From Spinacia oleracea (lineage: Eukaryota; Streptophyta; Magnoliopsida; Caryophyllales; Amaranthaceae): a stretch of DNA of 64,000 nucleotides. The stretch lies in assembly GCF_020520425.1 (NCBI RefSeq), contig NC_079491.1, positions 34,339,449 through 34,403,448 on the forward strand. Reading direction: 5' to 3'. Of this stretch, positions 11,424-30,379 are shown in pieces. Each line of letters begins with the position of its first letter. Position 1 is the first letter of the stretch. The translations under genes were made by a program, and so were the position numbers. Below the pieces are notes generated by a model, which searched no databases, was not told where the DNA came from, and worked only from the letters and a program-made list of their open reading frames with translations.

Positions 11424-12921
11424 GAGTAAACTGTACTGAAGGTCCCTAAACTTTGGCAAAAGGAGCAGTTAAGTCCCTCAAGTTTCGAAAGGAGCATTTT
11501 AGTCCCTCAAAATGGATGGAATCAGCTACTTTTGTTAACTCCGTTTCATTTTCCGTTAAGTTCAATAAAATAATAATAAAACCTCTTTAAAGAAAAGGAA
11601 AATTAATTTACACGTGTATAAATAAATGAAAACAGCTGATTTTGATTATGACTTAGCTTTTTCAACTTACTTAGTTTTTTCATATGGCTTTTTCTCCATT
11701 TACACGTTTCACCCTTTATCTTCCCCTTTTCTAGGTTCTTCCACAACTCTTCCTAATCAAATTGAATTTAGTGTGTAACCCAAGCAAATTTACTCTAAAT
11801 TTTCAGCAATTATCGCCATCAACTTCAGCTAATTGTCGTTCTTCTACAACTCTAAAGTTTCAAATTCTCTTCTCCTAGATGTCTGCTACTACCACTAGTT
11901 CTTCTTCTACCTTTTTCTCTCTCTTTCTCTCTCCTCTTTTATTATGGATTTTCTACAATCTCTTCTCCTTCTTAATTCTTGGATTTCTCCAACAATTCCA
12001 TTGTAATTTTACATTTTCACTGATTTCCCCCTTTTTTTGTTCCCCTGTATTTTATTTATTTTGGGTTGGTTTCGATTTTTTTCTTATTTATTCTGGGTTG
12101 GTTTCAATTGAAGAGATTCTGGGTTGGTTTCGATTTTTCCCCTGTAATTTCACATTTTCACTAATCTTTGGCTCGTCTTTAAAACTCGGAGAAAGAGAGC
12201 TGACCCTTTTCAGAATTTCGACTAATTTTTCCAAGTAATCCCTTCTCCATTGTTTAATTTTTGTATGATTTTGGTAAATTACTGTTACATTATAGGTTGA
12301 TTGTTGCCCTTTAATTTTATTTTTACTTTTTATTCACGCCATTATTTAATTTGGTTAATGATCAATTGAGCGGATGAATTCGATTGAGGTTTTGGGTTTT
12401 AAGTTTGCTTTTTGCACAATATCTACGATTTGCAAGGTAAGTAAGAGGGAACACATAATCCCAAGAAATTTGTAACTACTCAAACATAATCATTTATTTG
12501 GTCCAATGAAATCATATAAATATCTAATCAAGAGAGATCAAGGGGATATTTTGATTGACCATGTTATGAAATTGCAAAGATCTATTTTGTGTTAATTAAT
12601 TTTTCTGAAAGTGTTAATTAATTTGTGTAAATATCCTGTTAAATACGCTGTTTTTTAGAGCTTAAACCGCTAGTTTTTAGAAAATATGAATTTTGCCTTT
12701 ATTTTTTAAATGTTTATGGGTAAAAGTAACTGTTATTTGTCACTTTCTACCTTTTATATTAATTTTCCTTTATTTTTAATTCATTTTAACAGACGTTAGT
12801 AACAGAAAACAAAAAGCAGCGGTTTCCATCCAAACGCAGGGACTAAAATGCTCCTTTTGAAACTTGAGGGACTAAACTGCTCCTTTTGCCAAAGTTTAGG
12901 GACCTCCAGTATAGTTTACTC
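11424..12921. mobile_element. Mutator-like non-autonomous element, 1.5 kb
   Basis: The element starts GAGTAAACTG and ends with the inverse. The terminal inverted repeats are about 85 bp with few mismatches and include GGTCCCTAAACTTTGGC and AGGAGCATTTTAGTCCCT. A 10-bp direct duplication GTGAGAAGTG sits exactly outside both ends (11414-11423 and 12922-12931). Long TIRs and a 9-11 bp duplication are the hallmark of MULEs. There is no transposase. The interior has a pyrimidine-rich stretch and a 119-codon low-complexity frame (11879-12238, Ser/Phe/Leu-rich) that could be a captured 5' region of a host gene (inference) or chance. Confidence 0.88.
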
Positions 12922-13350
12922 GTGAGAAGTGAGTATTGAGGGTTTACTCACCTCTCATTAACCATCATTTTGCTTTAATTATATAGATTTCTTTTATTAT
13001 TATTATAATAGCACATGTGCATCATCGATTATTAGTTGTAATTTGGATTTTTGGTTAATGATGTTTAATTTTATTATATTTGTCTGAAAATTTCGAACCC
13101 TTAATCAAGAAATTATAACACCGCCACTGTTACACCCTACCTCGATATAATATTTTGTTGATGTTATAGATAAGAAACGAAAATGACATAGTGGACACTC
13201 GTACCCAAATATATGTAGACTGAGCACATCATTTGACCCTACAGTGCCTCCTATCAGTTCTCAGCTCATATTGTTTCTTGTCATTTCTTCGCCACTTATT
13301 TTTCTCTTGTTCCACTAAAAAGTAAAAATAGTGGTTCTAATATTTTAACT

Positions 13351-13412
13351 ATATATATAGAGAGAAACTAAAAAAATCCCCATCATTAAAGATTCTCTCA
13401 GCTTATATAAAT
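13351..13412 (+). promoter_or_regulatory. TATA elements upstream of the DEVIL-like gene
   Basis: Two TATA-like runs lie before the start codon at 13439: TATATATA around 13351-13358 and TATATAAATA around 13404-13413. The second is only about 27 bp from the ATG and would leave almost no leader. The first gives a leader of about 55 nt and is the better candidate. Confidence 0.45.
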
Positions 13413-13438
13413 AGTTCTGTTTTTGGTTGAAAAACAGA

Positions 13439-13462
13439 ATGGTGGAGAACGAAGCAGCTGAA

Positions 13463-13496
<34 letters not shown>

Positions 13497-13648
13497 ACAA
13501 CAACAGTAACAGTAGCAGCAACAAGTCATTCGGGAAGAAATGCAGTAATGTAGTGAAGAAGCAAAAGACTAAATTCTACATTCTTCGTCGATGTGTTGCT
13601 ATCTTGCTTTGTTGGCACGAGCCGCGTGACAATGCTCAAGAAGGTTAG
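13439..13648 (+). CDS. DEVIL/ROTUNDIFOLIA-like small polypeptide
   Basis: A 69-residue protein starting at the ATG at 13439; the frame extends upstream only through a TTG. Residues ~10-30 are a Ser/Asn run encoded by an AGCAAC-type microsatellite. The C-terminal part contains the family signature: SFGKKCSNVVKKQ, then KFYILRRCVAILLCWHE, matching the conserved ~29-residue RTF domain (...FYI-RRC-...CWH). In Arabidopsis, overexpression of DVL/RTFL peptides alters organ shape by limiting cell proliferation along one axis. They associate with the plasma membrane. The gene has no intron, as usual for the family, and is convergent with the CDC48 gene. The homopeptide run is likely length-variable. 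Confidence is high for the family, low for which paralogue. Confidence 0.9.
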
Positions 13649-14955
13649 ATACAAATACAACTTCATTACTACTACAGAGTATAGACTATACAACTATAGA
13701 CTACTCCCTATTATTTACAGTTGTTAACTACAAAAACCAATTTTGTAACTTTTTTGTCAACTTGAGCAAAAGGAAAGAAAATGTGTAGGATCTTTTTGTT
13801 TTTGAATTTATTATTTTTTATTACTTTTTTGTGTAATTCATTATTGTTTATTTTTCAAGGGCATTATCTCATGAATTAATTATTTGTCCAGATCTGAATA
13901 CTGTTTTTTAGCTAGTAGAAAGTAGAATCTTTGAATAGATTGCAAGCTTTGAATTTGTCTCTTCTGTTTTAACATGAATTTTTGGGTTTTGTTCTGTTTT
14001 GGAGAGGAGAGGAGGGAAAAATATATGTTCGCACTATAAATGAATAGCTGAAAAAATAATAAATGAATAGGTGAAAAAATAATAAAGAAAGTTGAAAGAG
14101 TGTACCAAGATTGGCAGCTAATGGATAAAATTTAGTGCTAAAGTTGAATCTCTGGATCACTATGACATTGTTCTTTCCATTAACTTTTTCTTGTTGAATA
14201 AATACTGGTGGTCAATGATCGTGCTTATGCACAGGGTTTTTATAAAGAAATGGATACAAACGTTACACATAATTCTATAAGTAATTAACCTCAAAGGTTT
14301 TATATAAGTGTATTTTATTCCCTATGTTAAATTTACCATATGAATAGTAGATACGCAACGCTCAAAGGTGATACATCTTTGTTAACTCTTTTCCGTTCCA
14401 AGATCTTCAGTGAAAACTTCTATTCTCTGTCTATTGTAGTTGCAGAAGAAAGTGGGTACTCCACCACTCGTATTCCATTCAGTTTCTAGGAAATGATCCA
14501 ATCCCGATCGTTGTTTTGAGGTTTAAGTTTTCATAACTTTTAATAATAAAACCCTTTTCTACTTGTTGATAATTATCAAAACTAACATGATTAGACGTGA
14601 GTGGAAAATGATCGAAAAGGAGAAAATCATTGTTCAAGATAATATTTTATACCAAATCAGGAGAAATGATAACCCTGAGACAGCAGACCCAACTTGATAT
14701 ACTGGTCTACAGTTCTCCCCAAACCACAGTAAGATAGACAAGAAATTAAACGAAACAAGTAGAATCACAGCAAAAGCAACTTGTCATCTTATATATATTA
14801 ACAAGTCTACGATAATTCACATTAACTACTCCCATCAACCAAATTCAATACTATGATGAATTCTACAGGTTGATAAAAAAACAAACCGTTACAGTAGAAG
14901 AAACCAGATTATAGACGTCCTCTTACATAATATTGGTCGGATGCAAAAGAGAGAC
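13649..14955. other. Intergenic region between two convergent genes
   Basis: It should contain the 3' ends of both the DEVIL-like gene and CDC48. It is AT-rich. I found no transposon ends and no convincing additional frame. The frame at 13969-14160 is low-complexity and I reject it. Confidence 0.6.
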
Positions 14956-24980
<10,025 letters not shown>

Positions 24981-25102
24981 AGATATAGCTTGTTGTTGAT
25001 TGATATAGCTTGTTGTGGATTGTATGCAGAGAAGATTGCAGAGCGGTGAGAGAGAGGAGAGAGAAAACGAATAATATGAAAGGAGTTAAAGAGGAGGTGA
25101 GA

Positions 25103-25110
25103 TATTTATA
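25103..25110 (-). promoter_or_regulatory. TATA box of CDC48
   Basis: TATAAATA on the minus strand, 123 bp upstream of the ATG at 24980. It is followed by a pyrimidine-rich CT tract that is typical of plant core promoters and leaders. The inferred leader is about 90 nt. Confidence 0.6.
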
Positions 25111-25240
25111 GAGGTTGCAGTTCAGTGGGGTAAGAATTGTAAGATGAGTAGGTACGGCTTCCTTTCGTGCGTAGAAAGAAAGGAGCTTTTTCATTTTACA
25201 TATTTTATTTTTTAGAAAATTTTAAATTATTCAAATTGCT

Positions 25241-25633
25241 GGCCCTGTTCGGCAAAATTAGCGGTAGCGGTTAGCGGTTGAGTAGCGGGTAGCGGTTAAA
25301 GTAGCGAGTAGCGGTGAATAGTAGCGGGTAACGGTTAGCTGTCAAAGTAGCAGTAACTAATATGAGTGTTCGGTAAAAGTAGCGGTTGATATTATAAAAA
25401 TAAAAATAAAAGCAAGAATATTATTTAAAACTATATTATAAATTTGTATAAAGCTACCCGCTACCTTAAACACTACTAATTTTAACGTTTGACAAAAGCT
25501 ACCCAACCGCTACCTCAACCGCTAACCGCTACCTAAATCGCTACTTTACCAAACACTTACAAATTTTACAAGTAGCGTCTTGACTAGGTCAAAACGCTAC
25601 CCGCTACCTCAAACGCTACCGCCGAACACGCCC
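25241..25633. mobile_element. Fold-back MITE built of GTAGCGG-type repeats
   Basis: The ends GGCCCTGTTCGGC and GCCGAACACGCCC are imperfect inverted repeats. Inside, the left half repeats GTAGCGG/TAGCGGTT many times and the right half repeats the inverse CCGCTAC, so the 393-bp element can fold on itself. The end sequence resembles hAT or PIF/Harbinger MITEs. I could not find an exact target duplication, so class is open. It lies just upstream of the CDC48 promoter. Confidence 0.7.
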
Positions 25634-26277
25634 ACTATCTAGATCTTTAGAGCATGAGTAGTGGTAAGTCACTACCCTACTTACTCACAATCATATATGA
25701 TCTTATCTCTCCTCCACATCATCATCCACATCACTTTCCACTATCTTGAGTCACTGTTATGAGTCACCTCATTTATTTTATTCAATGGTGAGGTTGCCCA
25801 CCACTCTCTCTCCTAATTTTATCAATACCCCACCATTCATTCTCTCTCTTATGTATTACTCCCTCCATTCCCTTTTGTTCTTCCCCTAAAGAATGTTGGG
25901 TGTGGTTTAAGAAAACTGAATCTTGGTTTGTATTGGGATATGAGTAATGATTGGGTGTAAGAATAATGATTGGGTGTAAGAAATTGAATAAAGTAAAGAG
26001 AGAGAAAGTATTTAATTAATAGGGAGAAAAGTAGATATTTTATTAAAGTAATGAAAGAAATCAGCAAAAAATTTCAGTCACATGGGGTATGGGACCCATC
26101 AGCTGTTACATGGACCAATCAGATTTAATCATACAATGACTCACGTTTTTTTTGGCTGGAAATTAAGCCCAAACAATTGATTTCAGTTTTCCCTCCAAAT
26201 TTTCCCCCCAAATAAAAAAACAGGGGATTTTTAATTTCCCTCCAAATTTTTGAGGGGTTGACATAGTGAATTCCCTT

Positions 26278-26285
26278 TATAAATA
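26278..26285 (+). promoter_or_regulatory. TATA box of the mariner transposase
   Basis: TATAAATA lies 128 bp upstream of the transposase ATG, giving an inferred leader of about 95 nt. A CCAAT motif is found near 26113. Confidence 0.5.
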
Positions 26286-26405
26286 GGGTCACTTTCCCCC
26301 CACAAAAGACCAAAATCTGACTTTTACCAAGTTCAATAAATACAAGCAAAACACCAAAATTTATTCCTCAATTCAGCATTAAATAGCAAAAAAACAGGGG
26401 ACTTA

Positions 26406-28052
26406 ATGGCTTCAGATCAAGAGGATGACGATTTCCTCGGATTTTCTGATGATGAAGGCGATGGCATTAACTCCGATTCTGACTCAGAGGTAGGTGATGA
26501 TGCTGCTGACTTGGTACAAGCTTCTCAAAATACTGCTGCTGATTTTGGGGACATTGGGTTTAATGAAGATGTACCAAACAGCACTGAATATGTACAGCAA
26601 GTACCAGAAGTAGAAGGGGAAGGGCAGCAGCAAACTACCAACTTTCAAGAGGTACCATTTCTTTTTGATTTGAACTTTCCACCACCATCAGAAAATGCAT
26701 CACCAATTCATCATCAAACAGCAACACCCAGAACAGATCATCATAAGCCTAGGACTCCTAGAATAAATAATGAATTGAGGCTTGAAATTTTGGTGTACCT
26801 GCTGAATAGAAAAATTCCAGATTCAGAAACTCTTTTGTTTGGGACAATAAGGGATGCAGCCATAGAATTTGATTACAACAGAAAAACCATAGGGTCAATA
26901 TGGGACAAAGCAAAGAAGCAGAAGGCAGCACTGAATTCATATGTGGTGGAAAGTAAGTATCACAAGTGTGGCAGGAAAAAGGTTCAAGTCACATATGACT
27001 CTATTGCACAAATAGCCATGGGGGACAGAACATGCATTGTAGATCTTGCAAGAATTCTCAATTTGGGACCAACAACAGTATGGAGGCTCATCAAGAGGAA
27101 AATTATTAAGCCACACTCAAGTCCCTTGCATCCAGGCATTTCAGATGCATGCAAAATGGCAAGGATGAGGTGGGTACTCAGACTAATAATGGATTACACT
27201 ATACCACAAGAACCAACATATTACAGCATGTATGACTTCATTCATATTGATGAGAAGTGGTTTTATTTGACTCAAAAAAACCAGAGAGTTTATCTTGCAA
27301 ACAATGAACCCTATCCACATAGAAGTGCAAGTTCAAGAACCAAGATACCAAAATTCATGTTCATGGCAGCAGTAGCCAGACCAAGGTGGGGTGAAAATGG
27401 GAATTGTGAATTTGATGGTAAAATAGGCATATTTCCATTCACAAATGCAGTTGCAGCCAAGAGGACATCAAAAAACAGGGTAAAGGGGACCATTGAAACA
27501 AAGCCAGTGAAGTCTGTGAATCAAATTGAAACAAGGGCAATGATGATCAACATGCTAATTCCAGCAATCAAGGCAAAGTGGCCACCACATGAAGGGGAAA
27601 AGGTCATCTATATCATTCAAGATAATGCAAAGGCACATATATTGCAAAATGATCCTGAATGGCAACTACACTACAAACAAGATGGGTTCACTTTTGTGTT
27701 GACTCAACAGCCAGCAAACAGTCCAGATTGCAACATCTTGGACTTGGGATTTTTCAGGTCAATACAATCACTTATGCACAAGAAAATGCCTAAAACTGTG
27801 GAGGACTTAAGTGGAGCAGTGTATGATTCTTTTAATGAGTTGCATCCTAAGACATTGTCTAATGTGTGGATGACATTACAGTTTGTTTCTAATGAGATTC
27901 TAAAACACAAAGGCAACAATGATTACCAACTTCCACACAACAAGAAGAAGATTTTAGAAGATGAAGGCAGACTGCCAGAGCAAGTCAAGGCACCTATATG
28001 GGCAGTTAATGAATGCATGCAACTCTATGATGAATGGAAAGCAAACCAGTGA
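26406..28052 (+). CDS. Mariner-like transposase, DD39D, intact
   Basis: A 548-residue frame with no intron and no lesion. The N-terminal ~110 residues are acidic (DEDD-rich) and low in complexity. Residues ~115-235 contain two helix-turn-helix-like parts (RLEILVYLLNRKIP... and IVDLARILNLGPTTVWRLIKRK), the TIR-binding region. The catalytic aspartates are D282 in HIDEKW, D406 in IIQDNAKAH and D446 in NSPDCNILDLGFF; 39 residues lie between the last two, the DD39D spacing of plant mariner-like elements. The enzyme cuts and pastes at TA. The ATG at 26406 fits the leader and the acidic start. With the nearly perfect TIRs around it, this copy could be functional (inference). It may also act on MITEs with matching ends elsewhere in the window. 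Confidence 0.95.
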   Translation: MASDQEDDDFLGFSDDEGDGINSDSDSEVGDDAADLVQASQNTAADFGDIGFNEDVPNSTEYVQQVPEVEGEGQQQTTNFQEVPFLFDLNFPPPSENASPIHHQTATPRTDHHKPRTPRINNELRLEILVYLLNRKIPDSETLLFGTIRDAAIEFDYNRKTIGSIWDKAKKQKAALNSYVVESKYHKCGRKKVQVTYDSIAQIAMGDRTCIVDLARILNLGPTTVWRLIKRKIIKPHSSPLHPGISDACKMARMRWVLRLIMDYTIPQEPTYYSMYDFIHIDEKWFYLTQKNQRVYLANNEPYPHRSASSRTKIPKFMFMAAVARPRWGENGNCEFDGKIGIFPFTNAVAAKRTSKNRVKGTIETKPVKSVNQIETRAMMINMLIPAIKAKWPPHEGEKVIYIIQDNAKAHILQNDPEWQLHYKQDGFTFVLTQQPANSPDCNILDLGFFRSIQSLMHKKMPKTVEDLSGAVYDSFNELHPKTLSNVWMTLQFVSNEILKHKGNNDYQLPHNKKKILEDEGRLPEQVKAPIWAVNECMQLYDEWKANQ

Positions 28053-28421
28053 AGCAAGGTGAAAACAATTAGATAACTTTTTGTGTTTTGGGGACATGTT
28101 TTTAAATTGACAAGTAAAACCAATGTGTCACTTTTGTAAGCTTAAATGCAAGCATAACATGTAGGCAAAACATTTTGTAAGCATATCTTTTGGAAGCATC
28201 AATGAATGAATCTCATGTTTAAGTTTAGTAAAGTTTTTTTCCATCATTCTTATTCACATCAATGTATAGTAATCAAGGCAAGGCAATAAACATCAAATGA
28301 GTACATAACAAGAACAAGGCAGCATTGGCAGAAAAAGTACAAGGCACAAGAGGTAAGGCAGCATTGGCAACACTATAAACAAGGCAGCATTGGGTTCTTA
28401 AGAACAAGGCAGCATTTGCAA

Positions 28422-28534
28422 TATCACAACTCTAAACACATCGGCTTCAAAATGGAAATAAATAATAATATCACATCATTTTCAGATGGAAATTATTCCC
28501 ATTTTGAAAGCGATGCGTCAAAAGATGTAATTTT
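28422..28534. repeat. Hairpin A1
   Basis: The left arm around 28435-28460 (ACATCGGCTTCAAAATGG) pairs with the right arm around 28494-28519 (CCATTTTGAAAGCGATG). The pairing extends loosely outward to TACATC/GATGTA. The loop holds TCACATCATTTTCAGATGGA, which recurs in hairpin A2. Confidence 0.8.
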
Positions 28535-28619
28535 GACAAAAACAATCAATTCATCATTGATAACACATGGAATATGCCTCACATAAACAAAGATTCATAA
28601 ATATCTCAGAATGTCCCCA

Positions 28620-28722
28620 AAAATCATTGAATCAAACCCTTTCCAATTAAACTTAGCTCCTGAAAAACATCATGGATGCTAATGGTGCATGAGTTTGATT
28701 GAAAAACAAAGGGTTTGACACT
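28620..28722. repeat. Hairpin B1
   Basis: The left arm 28633-28671 starts CAAACCCTTTCC and ends AAAAACATC. The right arm, about 28675-28719, runs from GATGCTAATGGTGCAT to AAAGGGTTTG. The outer 9-10 bp pair perfectly, followed by a bulge and AATTAAACTTAG opposite CATGAGTTTGATT. It is followed by a unit flank ending GACTCATCACAGATCAC. Confidence 0.8.
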
Positions 28723-28775
28723 CATAAAATGAAGACTCATCACAGATCACAAGGCATAAGTACAAAAACTTTTTC

Positions 28776-28884
28776 ACATCACATCTCTAAGCACATCGGC
28801 ATCCAAATGGAAAGAATGCATATCACATCATTTTCAGATGGAAATTCTTCCCCATTGGATGCCGATGTGCCAAAAGATGTAATG
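28776..28884. repeat. Hairpin A2
   Basis: The 14-bp core GCACATCGGCATCC (28791-28804) pairs exactly with GGATGCCGATGTGC (28857-28870). The inner stem continues AAATGGAAAGAA opposite TTCTTCCCCATT. The outer stem is ACATCT opposite AGATGT. The loop is shared with A1. Since both arms differ between A1 and A2 while pairing is kept, the stem looks maintained. Confidence 0.85.
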
Positions 28885-28983
28885 GTAAGGAAACAAGAAC
28901 AAAGCAGCAAAAACAAGGAAGCAATGAACAAGGCAACATCATTGACTCTCAGTTAAGTTGTTTTACATCATTGACAGATTTGT

Positions 28984-29099
28984 TTCTAAATGATTTACAA
29001 CCTCACCACCAATTCACCAAAGGGGATACTAGATCAATCAATGATGTGACATGATCTGTATTCCCTTTGGTGATTGGTGGTGAGGGACATGTTTAGAAT
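28984..29099. repeat. Hairpin C
   Basis: The core CCTCACCACCAATTCACCAA (29001-29020) pairs with TTGGTGATTGGTGGTGAGG (29067-29085) with one bulged base. Stems outside (TTCTAAA with TTTAGAA) and inside (GATCA with TGATC) extend the pairing to about 45 bp. This is the longest and best paired hairpin of the cluster. Confidence 0.88.
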
Positions 29100-29248
29100 C
29101 AAATATCTCAGGTTATCAACACATACATCACAGATCAGAAACACTAACTTCATTGAATATCAGAAACACATTATACATGTTTTGCAATACATGAATTGCC
29201 TCTCCTGTCTAACCTGACATAAGATCTCAGAATGTCCCCAAGCATCAT

Positions 29249-29342
29249 TGACACAAACCCTATCCCCTAACACTTAGCTCCGGAAGAGCATCAATGATGC
29301 TAATGGTGCACAAGTGTTATTGGAACATTGGGTTTGAGTCTC
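29249..29342. repeat. Hairpin B2
   Basis: The left arm 29254-29292 (CAAACCCTATCCCCTAACAC...) pairs with the right arm 29296-29337 (GATGCTAATGGTGCACAAGTG... to GGGTTTG). It is a diverged copy of B1: the inner stem GATGC/GCATC and the CTTAGCTCC opposite TGGTGCA(C/T) feature are kept. It is preceded by TCAGAATGTCCCCAAGCATCATTGA. Confidence 0.82.
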
Positions 29343-29575
29343 AGCAAATGAAAGACTCATCACAGATCAAGCATAACAATATCAATCAACAATGCATCAG
29401 ATCACCATGAACTGATCAAAACATAGGGTTTGAACCTCATCAAATGAAAGACTCATCACAGACCTCCACTGATTCATGGGACATGAAGCATTAAACAGAT
29501 CATTAACATGTAGGGTTTCATTTCTCAGACATATTGACACACATCATTGATCAAGTAGTTTCAATACTATCATAT

Positions 29576-29665
29576 CTTTAACATTCTTCTGCCGAACGGA
29601 ATGATTGATATTCACATTCCATTGTGTGAAATGACATTCACTCCGTTCGACAAAAGAAGTTAAAG
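29576..29665. repeat. Hairpin D
   Basis: The left arm starts CTTTAACATTCTTCTGCCGAA and the right arm ends TTCGACAAAAGAAGTTAAAG. The inner stem is CGGAATGATTGATATTCAC opposite GTGAAATGACATTCACTCCG. The arms are ~40 nt with scattered mismatches and the loop is short. It is not related in sequence to A, B or C. Confidence 0.85.
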
Positions 29666-29761
29666 GACAATTATCAAAACAAAGATCTCAGAATATCAAC
29701 AATCACATCATTGAAGATCACAAACCTCCTAATATTGATCTCAGAATGTCCCCAAGCATCA

Positions 29762-29860
29762 TTGAAACAACTCCAAACCACAAACACTTAGCGCCCGAGA
29801 AATATCATTACTGATACTAATGGCAGCACGAGCATTTGTGGTTAGTTGGACTTGTTCCTC
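29762..29860. repeat. Hairpin B3
   Basis: The left arm 29764-29808 (GAAACAACTCCAAACCACAAAC...) pairs with the right arm 29811-29857 (TGATACTAATGGCAGCACGA... to CTTGTTCC). It is the most diverged B copy, but pairing is preserved by matching changes in both arms. It is preceded by TCAGAATGTCCCCAAGCATCATTGA and followed by AGACTCATCATCGATCACA. Confidence 0.82.
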
Positions 29861-30379
29861 AGCAAAAAAAAGACTCATCATCGATCACAACAAATAAAGG
29901 GACATTATTGTATCCTTAAGGGACATGCTTGGACATTAAGCATTCAACACCAGGCCACACTGAGAGGACTGAAATAACTCAAACCCTATCCCCAAATTAT
30001 ATTCATTTCATGCCTTTACTAATCCAAAACATAGTTATACTGATCAAATCTCATACTCACCAAAGCATCATATTTATCATACACAAAACATACCATAAAA
30101 CAGGGGACATTAAGCCATCAAATCATGTTCATCACACAGACAACATTCCACAAAATTTCATAACCATATGGAAACACCATCATCCAATCATCATTATCAA
30201 TATCAATATCATAACATCATTATCTAACATCAACATCCATACAACTAATCACAACATCATCATCCAAACAACAACACCCCTGGCCAACAACAGATCACAG
30301 TTGTTGGCATCCACCTTATGACTCCACAGCTAGCCAGCATTCAATAAAATGAAAAAAGGGAGAAAGGAGACAGACTTAT

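Larger units (their letters stand above)
28420..29860. ncRNA. Cluster of seven miRNA-precursor-like hairpins
   Basis: Between the two convergent mariner genes are seven long imperfect hairpins of four sequence families (A twice, B three times, C and D once), listed separately. Arms are about 25-50 nt with bulges and mismatches, loops are short, and most hairpins are 85-125 nt long. These proportions are those of plant MIR precursors, not of MITEs with TA or 8-bp duplications, which I do not find around them. Family B copies also share flanks: TCAGAATGTCCCCAA before and ATGAA(A)GACTCATCACAGA after. The layout is that of a polycistronic hairpin transcript. The sequence alone does not give the strand, the processing or the targets. 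Confidence 0.45.

Noticed and set aside
11879-12238. 119-codon Ser/Phe-rich frame inside the MULE
   Set aside because: Pyrimidine-rich low-complexity DNA gives this composition; kept only as a possible captured leader, not as a gene.
13427-13438. Upstream extension of the DEVIL-like frame
   Set aside because: The frame opens at a TTG, and a normal ATG at 13439 follows four codons later. The plant start is taken as 13439.
28422-29860. A CRISPR array or a set of MITEs as explanation of the repeated units
   Set aside because: Units are not regular in spacing, the genome is eukaryotic, and no TA, 3-bp or 8-bp duplications frame the hairpins.
29929-30321. 130-codon His/Ile/Thr-rich frame downstream of the hairpins
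   Set aside because: Low-complexity sequence of CATCAT/ATCACA type with no domain; likely untranslated.
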